From positions 1 to 12,217 of the forward strand of contig WFRQ01000591.1 in assembly GCA_015486425.1 (NCBI GenBank): a DNA stretch of 12,217 nucleotides. Direction: 5' to 3'. Below, piece after piece: positions 1 to 5,772 of this stretch. The position numbers and the translations under genes are program-made. The notes beneath the pieces were generated by a model. The model saw only the letters and a list, made by a program, of their open reading frames with translations. It was not told where the DNA came from and ran no database searches. Origin of the DNA: Deltaproteobacteria bacterium. Lineage in GTDB: Bacteria; Desulfobacterota; Dissulfuribacteria; Dissulfuribacterales; QOAL01. Position 1 is the first letter of the stretch. Each line of letters begins with the position of its first letter.

Positions 1-17
1 ACTTTGAGCTTTGAGCT

Positions 18-62
18 AACTTTCATGGTCAAGGGGGTGACGAACCCCATGTCATGAAAGTT
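18..62. other. Long hairpin spanning the hydrolase stop codon
   Basis: A perfect 10-bp inverted repeat (AACTTTCATG at 18-27, CATGAAAGTT at 53-62) encloses a second GGGG/CCCC pairing (about 34-37 with 45-48). The arms contain the hydrolase stop at 52-54. There is no T-run on the minus-strand side, so it is not a classic intrinsic terminator, although it may still affect 3' end formation. Its outer TTTCATG/CATGAAA pairing recurs at 5011-5054. Bases 1-17 hold an inverted copy of the AGCTCAAAG box found next to the palindromic repeats elsewhere in the window. Confidence 0.5.
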
Positions 63-726
63 TAGGACAATCATAATCCATGACAAATGTACTATATCTC
101 AGGAACCGGCCTGTTAATGCTGCTACCCTGTCAGAAAACAGCAGGCCGATATGATTTGTTTTTATTGCTTCACGCTCCTTTATCCATTCTGCCATGGTAT
201 CTTCACAGGTAACAAGGCCGTCAGCAGGCAGGCTGCCGCGCAGGAAGAACATGCCCATGCCTATGTTAACGCTGCCGGTAATCATCCCTGCTTCTATCTT
301 CTCACAGCAGGGCGGACAACCGCGTGCCAATGGGTAAAGACTCTTTCCTGCGGCATAACGGGCAATGTTCCAATTAGAAGCCCTGCGGGCAATACTGGAG
401 CCATTTACAGGAGAACCCAGCAGCACAACTCGTCCCATGGAGGGAGCCTGGGATAAATCCCTGGCCAGCATGTGGCAGAGTACAATGCCTCCCAGGCTGT
501 GACATACGAAGTGTACGATATCTGCGGAAAGATCGCATATGAACTGCGCAAGCTTTGTGGCATTGGTCTCAACAGAGTCTCTGCGGCTGGAATATCTGAA
601 TCGGCATGTCTGAAACCCCTGGCGCTCAAGTCTCATGGCAAGGAGAGACATCTCAAGACCTGTCATCCAGAGGCCGTGAATCAATACGGTTATGGCATGA
701 TTTTCACTGTTTATGCTGTTGCCCAT
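52..726 (-). CDS. Alpha/beta-hydrolase (lipase/esterase-like), 224 aa
   Basis: A compact serine hydrolase of the alpha/beta-hydrolase fold, probably a cytoplasmic esterase or lipase; substrate unknown. Visible motifs are an oxyanion-loop HGLW at residues 17-20, a nucleophile elbow CHSLGG with Ser77, an acid candidate Asp169 in ADGLV, and a late His192 in TNHIGLLFS, in the order and spacing expected for a Ser-Asp-His triad. The VVLLGSPVNGS segment (about 100-110) following a conserved strand is typical of the PGAP1/LipB-like group. No signal peptide is seen. The ATG at 726 is the first possible start, because an in-frame TGA lies two codons upstream; only a weak GGAA is found about 11 nt before it. 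The stop lies inside a long hairpin (18-62). It is divergent from the redox gene at 1162 across a 435-nt gap and has no operon partner in the window. The fold is secure; the substrate is not. Confidence 0.85.
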   Translation of the reverse strand: MGNSINSENHAITVLIHGLWMTGLEMSLLAMRLERQGFQTCRFRYSSRRDSVETNATKLAQFICDLSADIVHFVCHSLGGIVLCHMLARDLSQAPSMGRVVLLGSPVNGSSIARRASNWNIARYAAGKSLYPLARGCPPCCEKIEAGMITGSVNIGMGMFFLRGSLPADGLVTCEDTMAEWIKEREAIKTNHIGLLFSDRVAALTGRFLRYSTFVMDYDCPKLS

Positions 727-1161
727 GTAATTTCATTCCACATGACTGGTAATTCAAATTAGCAGGATTGAATTGGGAGCATTCCCCGTTTGTACTGATA
801 TCATAACGTGCTGCGGCTGTGTAACTTTTTGAGACTAATTCTGAAACTGTTATGAGGTGTCACAAACGTTATATGCAGGTTTTCTCGCAGAACAAGCCTC
901 AAAAAGCCACACAGCCTCCACAATAATAGAAAAGGAGGGACAAACAGGGAATGGTCCCATTCAATTTTCCCCTGCCTCTCAGCCCTGAGAGTCAAATCTA
1001 AATTCAGGTCAATTTCTTGAAACGTCCATCAAAAATAGATGGTGAAGCATGATCTATAAATGGGGTTCTTTCTGATTTAAGTCAAGAAGAACATCTGGTA
1101 TATATGATATTCTAAAAGTCCACATTCCGCGATTTAACTTTATCCACCGGAGTAAGAATAT
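727..1161. other. Intergenic gap between divergent genes
   Basis: This 435-nt non-coding gap lies between the divergent hydrolase and the PCP-reductase-like gene. It contains a 102-nt segment bounded by imperfect inverted repeats (815-916) and a small 6-bp hairpin CTCTCA/TGAGAG (976-991). The last 150 nt are AT-rich (for example TATATATGATATTCT around 1099-1113) and presumably carry the promoter of the gene at 1162; I could not fix -35/-10 boxes convincingly. The ribosome-binding site GGAG lies at 1148-1151, just before the ATG. No credible coding region is seen. Confidence 0.6.
815..916. repeat. 102-nt segment with 19-nt imperfect terminal inverted repeats (MITE-like)
   Basis: The left arm is GGCTGTGTAACTTTTTGAG (815-833). 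The right arm (898-916) is its reverse complement at 17 of 19 positions, the two mismatches being adjacent. A second inverted pair, ATAACGT (803-809) with ACGTTAT (866-872), overlaps the left end. The interior of about 64 nt has no coding potential. The arrangement resembles a miniature inverted-repeat transposable element or a solo remnant of insertion-sequence ends. I see no convincing target-site duplication, so it could instead be a long transcribed hairpin. Confidence 0.45.
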
Positions 1162-1950
1162 ATGAAATGGACAGCAGAGGCCGAAGACAGGATAAAAAAA
1201 GTGCCGTTCTTTGTGCGCAGAAAGGTCAGGAAACAGGTAGAGAAGGAAGCTGTTTCCATGGGTGATTCACTGGTTGATGTTATGCATCTTGAGGCATGCA
1301 GGCAGCGATATATGTCTGACAAACATCATCAGACAAGGGGTTATGAAATAGATCAGTGTTTTGGTGCAGACCAGTGCCCTAATCGCGCAGTTGAATTCGG
1401 TGATATGTACGCCCGAATGGAAGATGTCCTTGAGGATAAGGAACTTTTGCAGTTCTTGCGCCAGACGGTGAAAGGCCCAATCAAGATGCACCATGCCTTC
1501 AGGGTTTCCATATCCGGCTGCCCCAACTGCTGTTCCCGCCCACAAATCGTTGATTTTGGTCTTGCGGGTGCATCTGTTGCAGCGATAACTGATGAAGAGT
1601 GCAGTGAGTGCGGTCTCTGTTTTAATGCATGCAGGGAAAATGCCCTGAAGCCGGATGGCAGGACAGGGAGGCCCATACTTGATAAACAGCTCTGCCTCAT
1701 GTGTGGTGACTGTGCAGGCGCCTGCCCTACCGGTACTATCGCAGTGACAAGGCAGGGTTTCAGAGTGATGCTTGGTGGCAGGCTGGGCCGTCATCCTCAG
1801 TTTGCCAGGGAACTTCCCGGAGTATGGTCCCATGATGAGGTTCTTGATATCCTGAGCCGGACAGTTGATCATTTCAAGTCAAATAACCGGGGAGGTGAAC
1901 GCCTCGGAGATATTATTAATCGTACCGGCCTGGGGTTTCTGTCGCTTTAA
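1162..1950 (+). CDS. PCP-reductase/siroheme-type Fe-S redox protein with two ferredoxin clusters, 262 aa
   Basis: Predicted cytoplasmic Fe-S redox protein. Residues 1-45 (WTAEAEDRIKKVPFFVRRKVRK...) fit the PCP_red domain known from light-independent protochlorophyllide reductase subunit B and many anaerobe Fe-S proteins. Residues 66-124 carry C66-x5-C72 and C120-x3-C124, the [4Fe-4S]/siroheme ligand pattern of sulfite and nitrite reductases, with NCC and SGCPN context. Residues 147-188 are a classic 2x[4Fe-4S] ferredoxin: CxxCxxCxxxC at 147-157 and again at 178-188. The protein covers only one half-module of a sulfite reductase; the N-terminal substrate-site half is absent, so catalysis on its own is uncertain. 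An electron-transfer or small sulfite/nitrite-reductase-like role is inferred. The ATG is preceded by GGAG with 10 nt spacing. The gene stands alone and is followed 11 nt later by an 80-nt repeat. Confidence 0.85.
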   Translation: MKWTAEAEDRIKKVPFFVRRKVRKQVEKEAVSMGDSLVDVMHLEACRQRYMSDKHHQTRGYEIDQCFGADQCPNRAVEFGDMYARMEDVLEDKELLQFLRQTVKGPIKMHHAFRVSISGCPNCCSRPQIVDFGLAGASVAAITDEECSECGLCFNACRENALKPDGRTGRPILDKQLCLMCGDCAGACPTGTIAVTRQGFRVMLGGRLGRHPQFARELPGVWSHDEVLDILSRTVDHFKSNNRGGERLGDIINRTGLGFLSL

Positions 1951-1961
1951 CCTGGGTTTGC

Positions 1962-2041
1962 GCGATTGCCGGATTTGCTGCATATCCGCCAAAAGAGGAA
2001 TTCCTGTTATAGTCGGCTGTATGGTGATTTTGATGACAAAG
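1962..2041 (+). repeat. 80-nt dispersed repeat, copy A
   Basis: Matches copy B (4837-4916) over exactly 80 nt without gaps, about 58 identical positions by hand. The first 26 nt are identical (core GATTGCCGGATTTGCTGC) and so is the closing ATGACAAAG. It begins 11 nt after the stop of the redox gene. In this copy ATTGCCGG (1965-1972) is complementary to CCGGCAAT (2056-2063), so the transcript could fold into a long-range hairpin reaching slightly past the repeat. No protein is encoded. Confidence 0.7.
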
Positions 2042-2170
2042 TAGTTGCGGTCAAGCCGGCAATACCAAAGGGTTACAAACGTTTGAAACGCTCAATACAA
2101 CGTTTAAAAAACTTGCGTAGTACAGTGCCCTGAAGGTAGAGTCTTGATGCGTGGTATAAGTGCTGTTCAA

Positions 2171-2241
2171 CCTGGACTGAGCGTTTGAAAATTTGGTGTA
2201 ACTGTTCAGCATTTTTCCCATTTTGAAACACTCAATTCAGG
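2171..2241. repeat. 71-nt imperfect inverted repeat with ATTGAGCGTTTCAAA-type arms
   Basis: The 22-nt arms (2171-2192 and 2220-2241) are complementary at about 18 of 22 positions and enclose a loop of roughly 27 nt containing GTGTAACTGTTCAGC. The arm motif recurs as a forward or reverse single copy at 2082-2096, 4207-4221 (best match, ATTGAGCGTTTCAAA) and 5103-5116, and the GTAACT-TTCAGC piece recurs inverted near 5110-5124. It looks like a dispersed intergenic repeat or MITE relic rather than a gene-specific regulator site. Confidence 0.5.
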
Positions 2242-2351
2242 TACAATTTGGTAAACTTTAGGTTCAATACAGTTATCACCTGGATCCGAACTGGTCACAT
2301 ACCTGGCGGTGTCAGATCCAGAGAGCAGTAAAATGCAGGAGTTGAAATAAA

Positions 2352-4070
2352 ATGGTCAGTGCCAATCGGTTTAAATTTTTCATACTGGTTTTTTTCATAA
2401 TCATGTTCGGAAATGCTGCTGCGGTTTATGCGGCCAGGGCTGTGCAATCTGCGCCGCCTGTAAAGGAAGTTCAACAGGCCGAAAAGGATAAGGCATCAGA
2501 GGCGGCGATGGAAGATAATACCCTGGCCACCTTGAAATCCATTCTGGAACTTCGTACTCATTTGAACAAACGGCTGAATGAAAAGAAAAAGCAGATGAAA
2601 CGGGCTTCCTCTAAAAGTGAAAAAGAGGACCTTCAGCATGATATTGACAAGCTCAATGAGCAGCTTACCAAGTCACGAGAAGATTTTGATCGGATAGCGG
2701 CAGGTGTTGATGTCTCCATGTTTCAGGACAAGAAGGAACAGAAGTTTGACTGGAAGGAGGAGATTACATCTCTTGTCAGGCCTGCACTGGACGAGATGAA
2801 ACGCATGACAGCAAAAGTGCGCCAGAAATCCCAGCTTAACATGGAACTGGAACATGCCACCAAACTGCTTCCCGAGGCAAAAGATGCGGTTAAGAATCTG
2901 AAGGTCCTTATTGCCGAGACCGAAGACAGGACTATTAAAAAAGAGCTTAAGAAGGAACTTGCAGAGTGGGAGAACAGGGTTCAGCAGCTTGATAACGAAC
3001 GCTCCATTGCCCAGATGCAGCTTGAACAGCTTGAGCGCGAAGAAGAATCCATGGTGGAGGCCTCACAGAAGTCCATCAAACATTTTTTTAAGACCAGGGG
3101 GCTGTACATATTCCTTGCAATAACTGCTGCTGTTGCCATCTCTCTGTTTTGCTGGCTGCTCTACAGGTTTATTGTAAAGGTGGTTCCAGGATACAGGAAG
3201 GAGCATATTTCCCTTAAACTCCGCATTGTTGATCTTGCATTCCGGATCATGACAGTAGTCCTGGCCATTACCGGCCTCTTCGCAGTGCTTTATGCCGCTC
3301 AGGACTGGGTCCTTCTGAGTATTGCCATAATCTTCCTGCTGGGTATAGGCTGGACTGCCAGACTGGCTGTGCCGAAGATGTGGAACCAGGGGCGTCTTAT
3401 GCTTAACATCGGTCCTGTCCGTGAAGGAGAACGGGTGCTTTTTGACGGCATCCCATGGCTGGTAAAGAAGATCAATGTTTATTCAGTGTTTGAAAATCCT
3501 GAGCTTGGAGTAAGTCTGCGTATCCCGATTGAGAAGTTGCTCGATATGGAATCCAGACCATATGATACGTCAGAACGGTGGTTTCCCTGCAGAAAGGGGG
3601 ACTGGGTTATACTTTCCGATGGTACGCGTGGCAAGGTGGTAAGCCAGTCTCACGAGATGGTGAACCTTGTAATGCGAGGAGGGGCCCGAAAGAGTTACCT
3701 CACCACTGATTTTCTTTCAATGAGTCCTCTCAATCTTTCAAGGACCTTCAGGATAAAGGTGCCGTTTGGCATCAGCTACGATCTTCAGGAACATTCCACT
3801 GCCCTGATACCTGATGCCCTTGGTGAATATATTGCCGAGAGGCTTAAAGTGGAGAATTATGAGGAGCATCTCAAGAACCTCAGGGTGGAGTTTCAGGCCG
3901 CAGGTGGTTCTTCCCTGGATATGGTTGTTATTGCAGATTTTGATGGCGAAATGGCTCCGCTCTACAACCGCATCCGCCGTGCCATTCAGAGATGGTGTGT
4001 TGAGGCCTGTACAATAAACAACTGGGATATTCCATTTCCCCAGCTTACGGTTCACAAGGCAAAGGATTAA
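2352..4070 (+). CDS. MscS-family mechanosensitive-channel-like membrane protein, 572 aa
   Basis: Inner-membrane protein probably gating ion flow in response to membrane tension or osmotic downshift. A signal peptide or N-terminal helix (about 7-28, ending VYAARA) is followed by a highly charged helical region predicted as coiled coil (about 60-240) that should sit in the periplasm, as in MscK/MscM-type large MscS proteins. Membrane segments lie near 251-272, 292-315 and 318-340, followed by the beta domain and the alpha/beta C-terminal domain ending NNWDIPFPQLTVH (556-568), the usual MscS ending. Two beta-like segments occur in tandem: PVREGERVLFDGIPWLVKKI (355-374) and RKGDWVILSDGTRGKVV (414-430); only one is usual. 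The glycine/alanine-rich pore helix is poorly conserved, so channel activity is inferred. The ATG has AGGAG with 10 nt spacing. It is monocistronic in appearance, with the Spy-like gene 184 nt downstream. Confidence 0.85.
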   Translation: MVSANRFKFFILVFFIIMFGNAAAVYAARAVQSAPPVKEVQQAEKDKASEAAMEDNTLATLKSILELRTHLNKRLNEKKKQMKRASSKSEKEDLQHDIDKLNEQLTKSREDFDRIAAGVDVSMFQDKKEQKFDWKEEITSLVRPALDEMKRMTAKVRQKSQLNMELEHATKLLPEAKDAVKNLKVLIAETEDRTIKKELKKELAEWENRVQQLDNERSIAQMQLEQLEREEESMVEASQKSIKHFFKTRGLYIFLAITAAVAISLFCWLLYRFIVKVVPGYRKEHISLKLRIVDLAFRIMTVVLAITGLFAVLYAAQDWVLLSIAIIFLLGIGWTARLAVPKMWNQGRLMLNIGPVREGERVLFDGIPWLVKKINVYSVFENPELGVSLRIPIEKLLDMESRPYDTSERWFPCRKGDWVILSDGTRGKVVSQSHEMVNLVMRGGARKSYLTTDFLSMSPLNLSRTFRIKVPFGISYDLQEHSTALIPDALGEYIAERLKVENYEEHLKNLRVEFQAAGGSSLDMVVIADFDGEMAPLYNRIRRAIQRWCVEACTINNWDIPFPQLTVHKAKD

Positions 4071-4097
4071 CTGAAATGTTCAGTTTACCGTCAAAAT

Positions 4098-4192
4098 AGC
4101 TACAAGCGGAAAGCTAAAGGCTCAAGCAAAAGATATGTTTTGCTGGTTCCCAAACTCCAGTTTGGGAACTATGAACCGGAAGCTCCTGCTTC
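4098..4192 (+). repeat. Composite palindromic repeat, copy 1
   Basis: An AGCTAAAGGCTCAAG-type box (about 4112-4126) is followed by a 24-nt palindrome at 4146-4169 (arm GTTCCCAAACT, 2-nt centre) and then a GAAGC/GCTTC hairpin at 4179-4192. Positions 4142-4192 match copy 4 (11403-11453) at 50 of 51 positions although about 7.3 kb apart. It lies about 75 nt after the MscS-like stop, where it could act as an intrinsic transcription stop or mRNA 3'-end stabiliser, though no T-run follows. Confidence 0.85.
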
Positions 4193-4254
4193 TCTTGTGC
4201 TCATAAATTGAGCGTTTCAAAATATGGAAAATCATTTTTCAAGGAGAATTTGAT

Positions 4255-4815
4255 ATGACTACCACGTTTAATTATCAGCAGTTCAGTTTCAGGCACCTTG
4301 TAATTGTTATTGTTTCAGTCCTTTTGCTTATCCCCGGAGTTGTGGCCACAAGTGAGGCACGTGGCGGCCATCAGGGCCATGGCATGTCAGAAGGTATGCC
4401 TGGTGATGCCCCGTGGAAGGGCATGCATAAGCGCATGAAAAAGATGATTAAGGCCTTGAATCTTACTGAGGAACAGTCAAAACTTCATGATCAGATGCAC
4501 AAGACACGTCGTACTTTCATGGAAACAGCGTGCCAGGGCGAGAACTCTGACGGTTGCAGGAACAGTAAGCTGCGTAAGCGCGCCTTTCACCTTTTCAGAG
4601 CTGAACTGTTAGCGGAAAACCCTGATTTTCTCGGAGCTGCAGCCAAGATCAAGTCAGAGTACCACGGGAAATATAAGGCAGAGTTTAATGCAATGATCGA
4701 TGCCCAGGCTGCATTTTTTAACAGCCTCTCTGCTGAGCAGAGAGATAAACTTATTGCAATGAATTCCCGCAGAGGCAAGCATGGCAAAGGCATGGGGCCC
4801 GGGGGGCCGAAGTAA
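4255..4815 (+). CDS. Spy/CpxP-family periplasmic protein, 186 aa
   Basis: Probable periplasmic envelope-stress or metal-responsive protein of the Spy/CpxP/CnrX-like LTxxQ family, whose members act as ATP-independent chaperones or metal-sensing partners of envelope stress systems. There is a hydrophobic signal segment at about 14-31 (VIVIVSVLLLIPGVVA), and cleavage is likely before residue 37. Two family motifs are visible: LTEEQ (70-74) and LSAEQRDKL (158-166). The mature protein is helical and starts and ends with His/Met/Gly-rich stretches (HQGHGMSEGM at 39-48; KHGKGMGPGG near 175-184), suggesting metal binding. Cys93 and Cys101 might form a disulfide. AAGGAG at 4241-4246 with 8 nt spacing fixes the start. 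No two-component system or RND pump lies beside it here. Family assignment is fairly firm; the ligand is unknown. Confidence 0.82.
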   Translation: MTTTFNYQQFSFRHLVIVIVSVLLLIPGVVATSEARGGHQGHGMSEGMPGDAPWKGMHKRMKKMIKALNLTEEQSKLHDQMHKTRRTFMETACQGENSDGCRNSKLRKRAFHLFRAELLAENPDFLGAAAKIKSEYHGKYKAEFNAMIDAQAAFFNSLSAEQRDKLIAMNSRRGKHGKGMGPGGPK

Positions 4816-5147
4816 AAAACATCTGTCCTGATTTGGGCGATTGCCGGATTTGCTGCATATCCACGGAAGAGGGCTTTCCACTTATAGCAGGCTATGCGGG
4901 AAGCCCAATGACAAAGGATAAGCGGTATGTATCACTTGGCATATCCCTGGCTGATGTGATATTACATGTGGTCATGATGTGGTCATTCAGGGACATTCCT
5001 GGGTGAAAGTTTTCATGACTGGGGGTTGCACTTTATTACAGGTGCAGCATGAAACCTTAAATTGAAGTATTTATTCAGAGCAGGTGCATTCATGTGCATC
5101 AAATGAAACGCTGAATAGTTACAAATTGAAACATGCAGGTGAGAAAA
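4816..5147. other. Intergenic gap before the IMP cyclohydrolase gene
   Basis: This 332-nt gap holds copy B of the 80-nt repeat (4837-4916), an 11-bp tandem direct repeat ATGTGGTCATG/ATGTGGTCATT (4966-4987), a nested hairpin (outer TTTCATG 5011-5017 with CATGAAA 5048-5054, inner GTTGCAC with GTGCAGC) and an inverted ATTCAGCGTTTCAT module (5103-5116). The sequence around 5057-5080 is AT-rich and may hold the promoter, but boxes are not clear. I see no purine-riboswitch architecture. Confidence 0.6.
4837..4916 (+). repeat. 80-nt dispersed repeat, copy B
   Basis: Partner of copy A (1962-2041), same strand and same length. It starts 21 nt after the Spy-like stop, so both copies sit just behind a plus-strand gene. 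A hairpin is possible here: GGGCTT (4871-4876) with AAGCCC (4901-4906), and within it ATAGC (4884-4888) with GCTAT (4890-4894). The inner stem is also possible in copy A, with different bases, as TATAG with CTGTA. Confidence 0.7.
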
Positions 5148-5756
5148 ATGGCAAAGATAGAAAGAGCAATACTTAGTGTTACTGACAAGACAGGGATTGC
5201 CGAGCTGGCATCCGAGCTTAATGCTATGGGAGTTGAGGTGCTGTCAACCGGAGGCACTGCAAAGGTTATAAGGGATGCAGGGGTACCTGTCAGGGATGTG
5301 TCTGATCTCACGGGATTTCCTGAAATGATGGGTGGCAGGGTTAAAACTCTGCATCCAAAGGTGCATGGTGGCATTCTTGCTATCAGGGATGATGCCGAGC
5401 ATAGAAAGGCCATGGAGGATAATGGCATAGTGCCCATAGACATGGTTGTGGTGAATCTCTATGCCTTTGAGAAGACCGTGGCAAAGGAGGGTGTTACCCT
5501 GGCAGAGGCCATTGAAAATATAGATATTGGCGGCCCGACCATGCTCAGGTCATCTGCCAAGAACTTCAGGTACGTCACCGTGGTTGTGGACCCTGCTGAT
5601 TATGCAAGGGTCCTTGATGAGATGAGAAAGAACGATGGTGAAACCATGCTTTCAACCCGGTTTGAGCTTGCCAGAAAGGTGTTTGCCACCACTGCGGCCT
5701 ATGATACAGCAATTACTGCCTATCTGAAGGGGATTGATCCGGCTTCTGTGTCATGA
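5148..5756 (+). CDS. purH: Stand-alone IMP cyclohydrolase (PurH N-terminal domain), 202 aa
   Basis: Closes FAICAR to IMP, the last step of de novo purine synthesis, in the cytoplasm. The MGS-like/IMPCH fold is complete: VLSTGGTAKVI (31-41), RVKTLHPKVHGG (64-75), VVNLYAFEKT (101-110) and ENIDIGGPTMLRSSAKN (123-139). Lys66, Tyr105, Asp126 and Lys138 fall where the cyclohydrolase active-site residues lie in the bifunctional enzyme. Classical PurH is over 500 aa with a C-terminal AICAR transformylase; here the stop comes right after the cyclohydrolase domain and the next gene starts 16 nt later, so that domain is genuinely missing and must be supplied elsewhere. I chose the ATG at 5148 because AGGTG lies 6 nt upstream; the earlier ATG at 5133 has no ribosome-binding site. 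It is probably cotranscribed with aroD. Confidence 0.93.
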   Translation: MAKIERAILSVTDKTGIAELASELNAMGVEVLSTGGTAKVIRDAGVPVRDVSDLTGFPEMMGGRVKTLHPKVHGGILAIRDDAEHRKAMEDNGIVPIDMVVVNLYAFEKTVAKEGVTLAEAIENIDIGGPTMLRSSAKNFRYVTVVVDPADYARVLDEMRKNDGETMLSTRFELARKVFATTAAYDTAITAYLKGIDPASVS

Positions 5757-5772
5757 TGTTTAATGTGAGATC

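Larger units (their letters stand above)
1951..2351. other. Repeat-rich intergenic gap before the MscS-like gene
   Basis: This 401-nt gap with no credible gene holds copy A of the 80-nt repeat (1962-2041) and three orientations of the ATTGAGCGTTTCAAA module. Two of those form a 71-nt hairpin (2171-2241). A further inverted pair, CTGGATC/GATCCAG (2280-2286 with 2315-2321), lies just upstream of the ribosome-binding site AGGAG (2337-2341) of the next gene and could be a leader hairpin or operator. Promoter boxes are not clear. Confidence 0.6.

Noticed and set aside
801..995. Minus-strand 64-codon frame as a possible transposase fragment
   Set aside because: It spans the inverted-repeat segment, shows no DDE or other transposase motif and has no ribosome-binding site.
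951..1001. Sixteen-codon open frame with an upstream GGAGG, as a leader peptide
   Set aside because: Spacing is long, it has no run of regulatory codons and is far from the next gene.
1021..1040. FNR/CRP-type site TTGA-N8-TCAA upstream of the redox gene
   Set aside because: The spacer is 8 nt rather than the 6 nt of an FNR box, and the half-sites are weak.
1962..2063. 80-nt repeats after genes as integron attC sites
   Set aside because: No GTTRRRY/RYYYAAC core sites and the genes behind them are not cassette-like.
4069..4085. AACTGAA/TTCAGTT hairpin at the MscS-like stop as an intrinsic terminator
   Set aside because: AT-rich 7-bp stem with a 3-nt loop and no following T-run.
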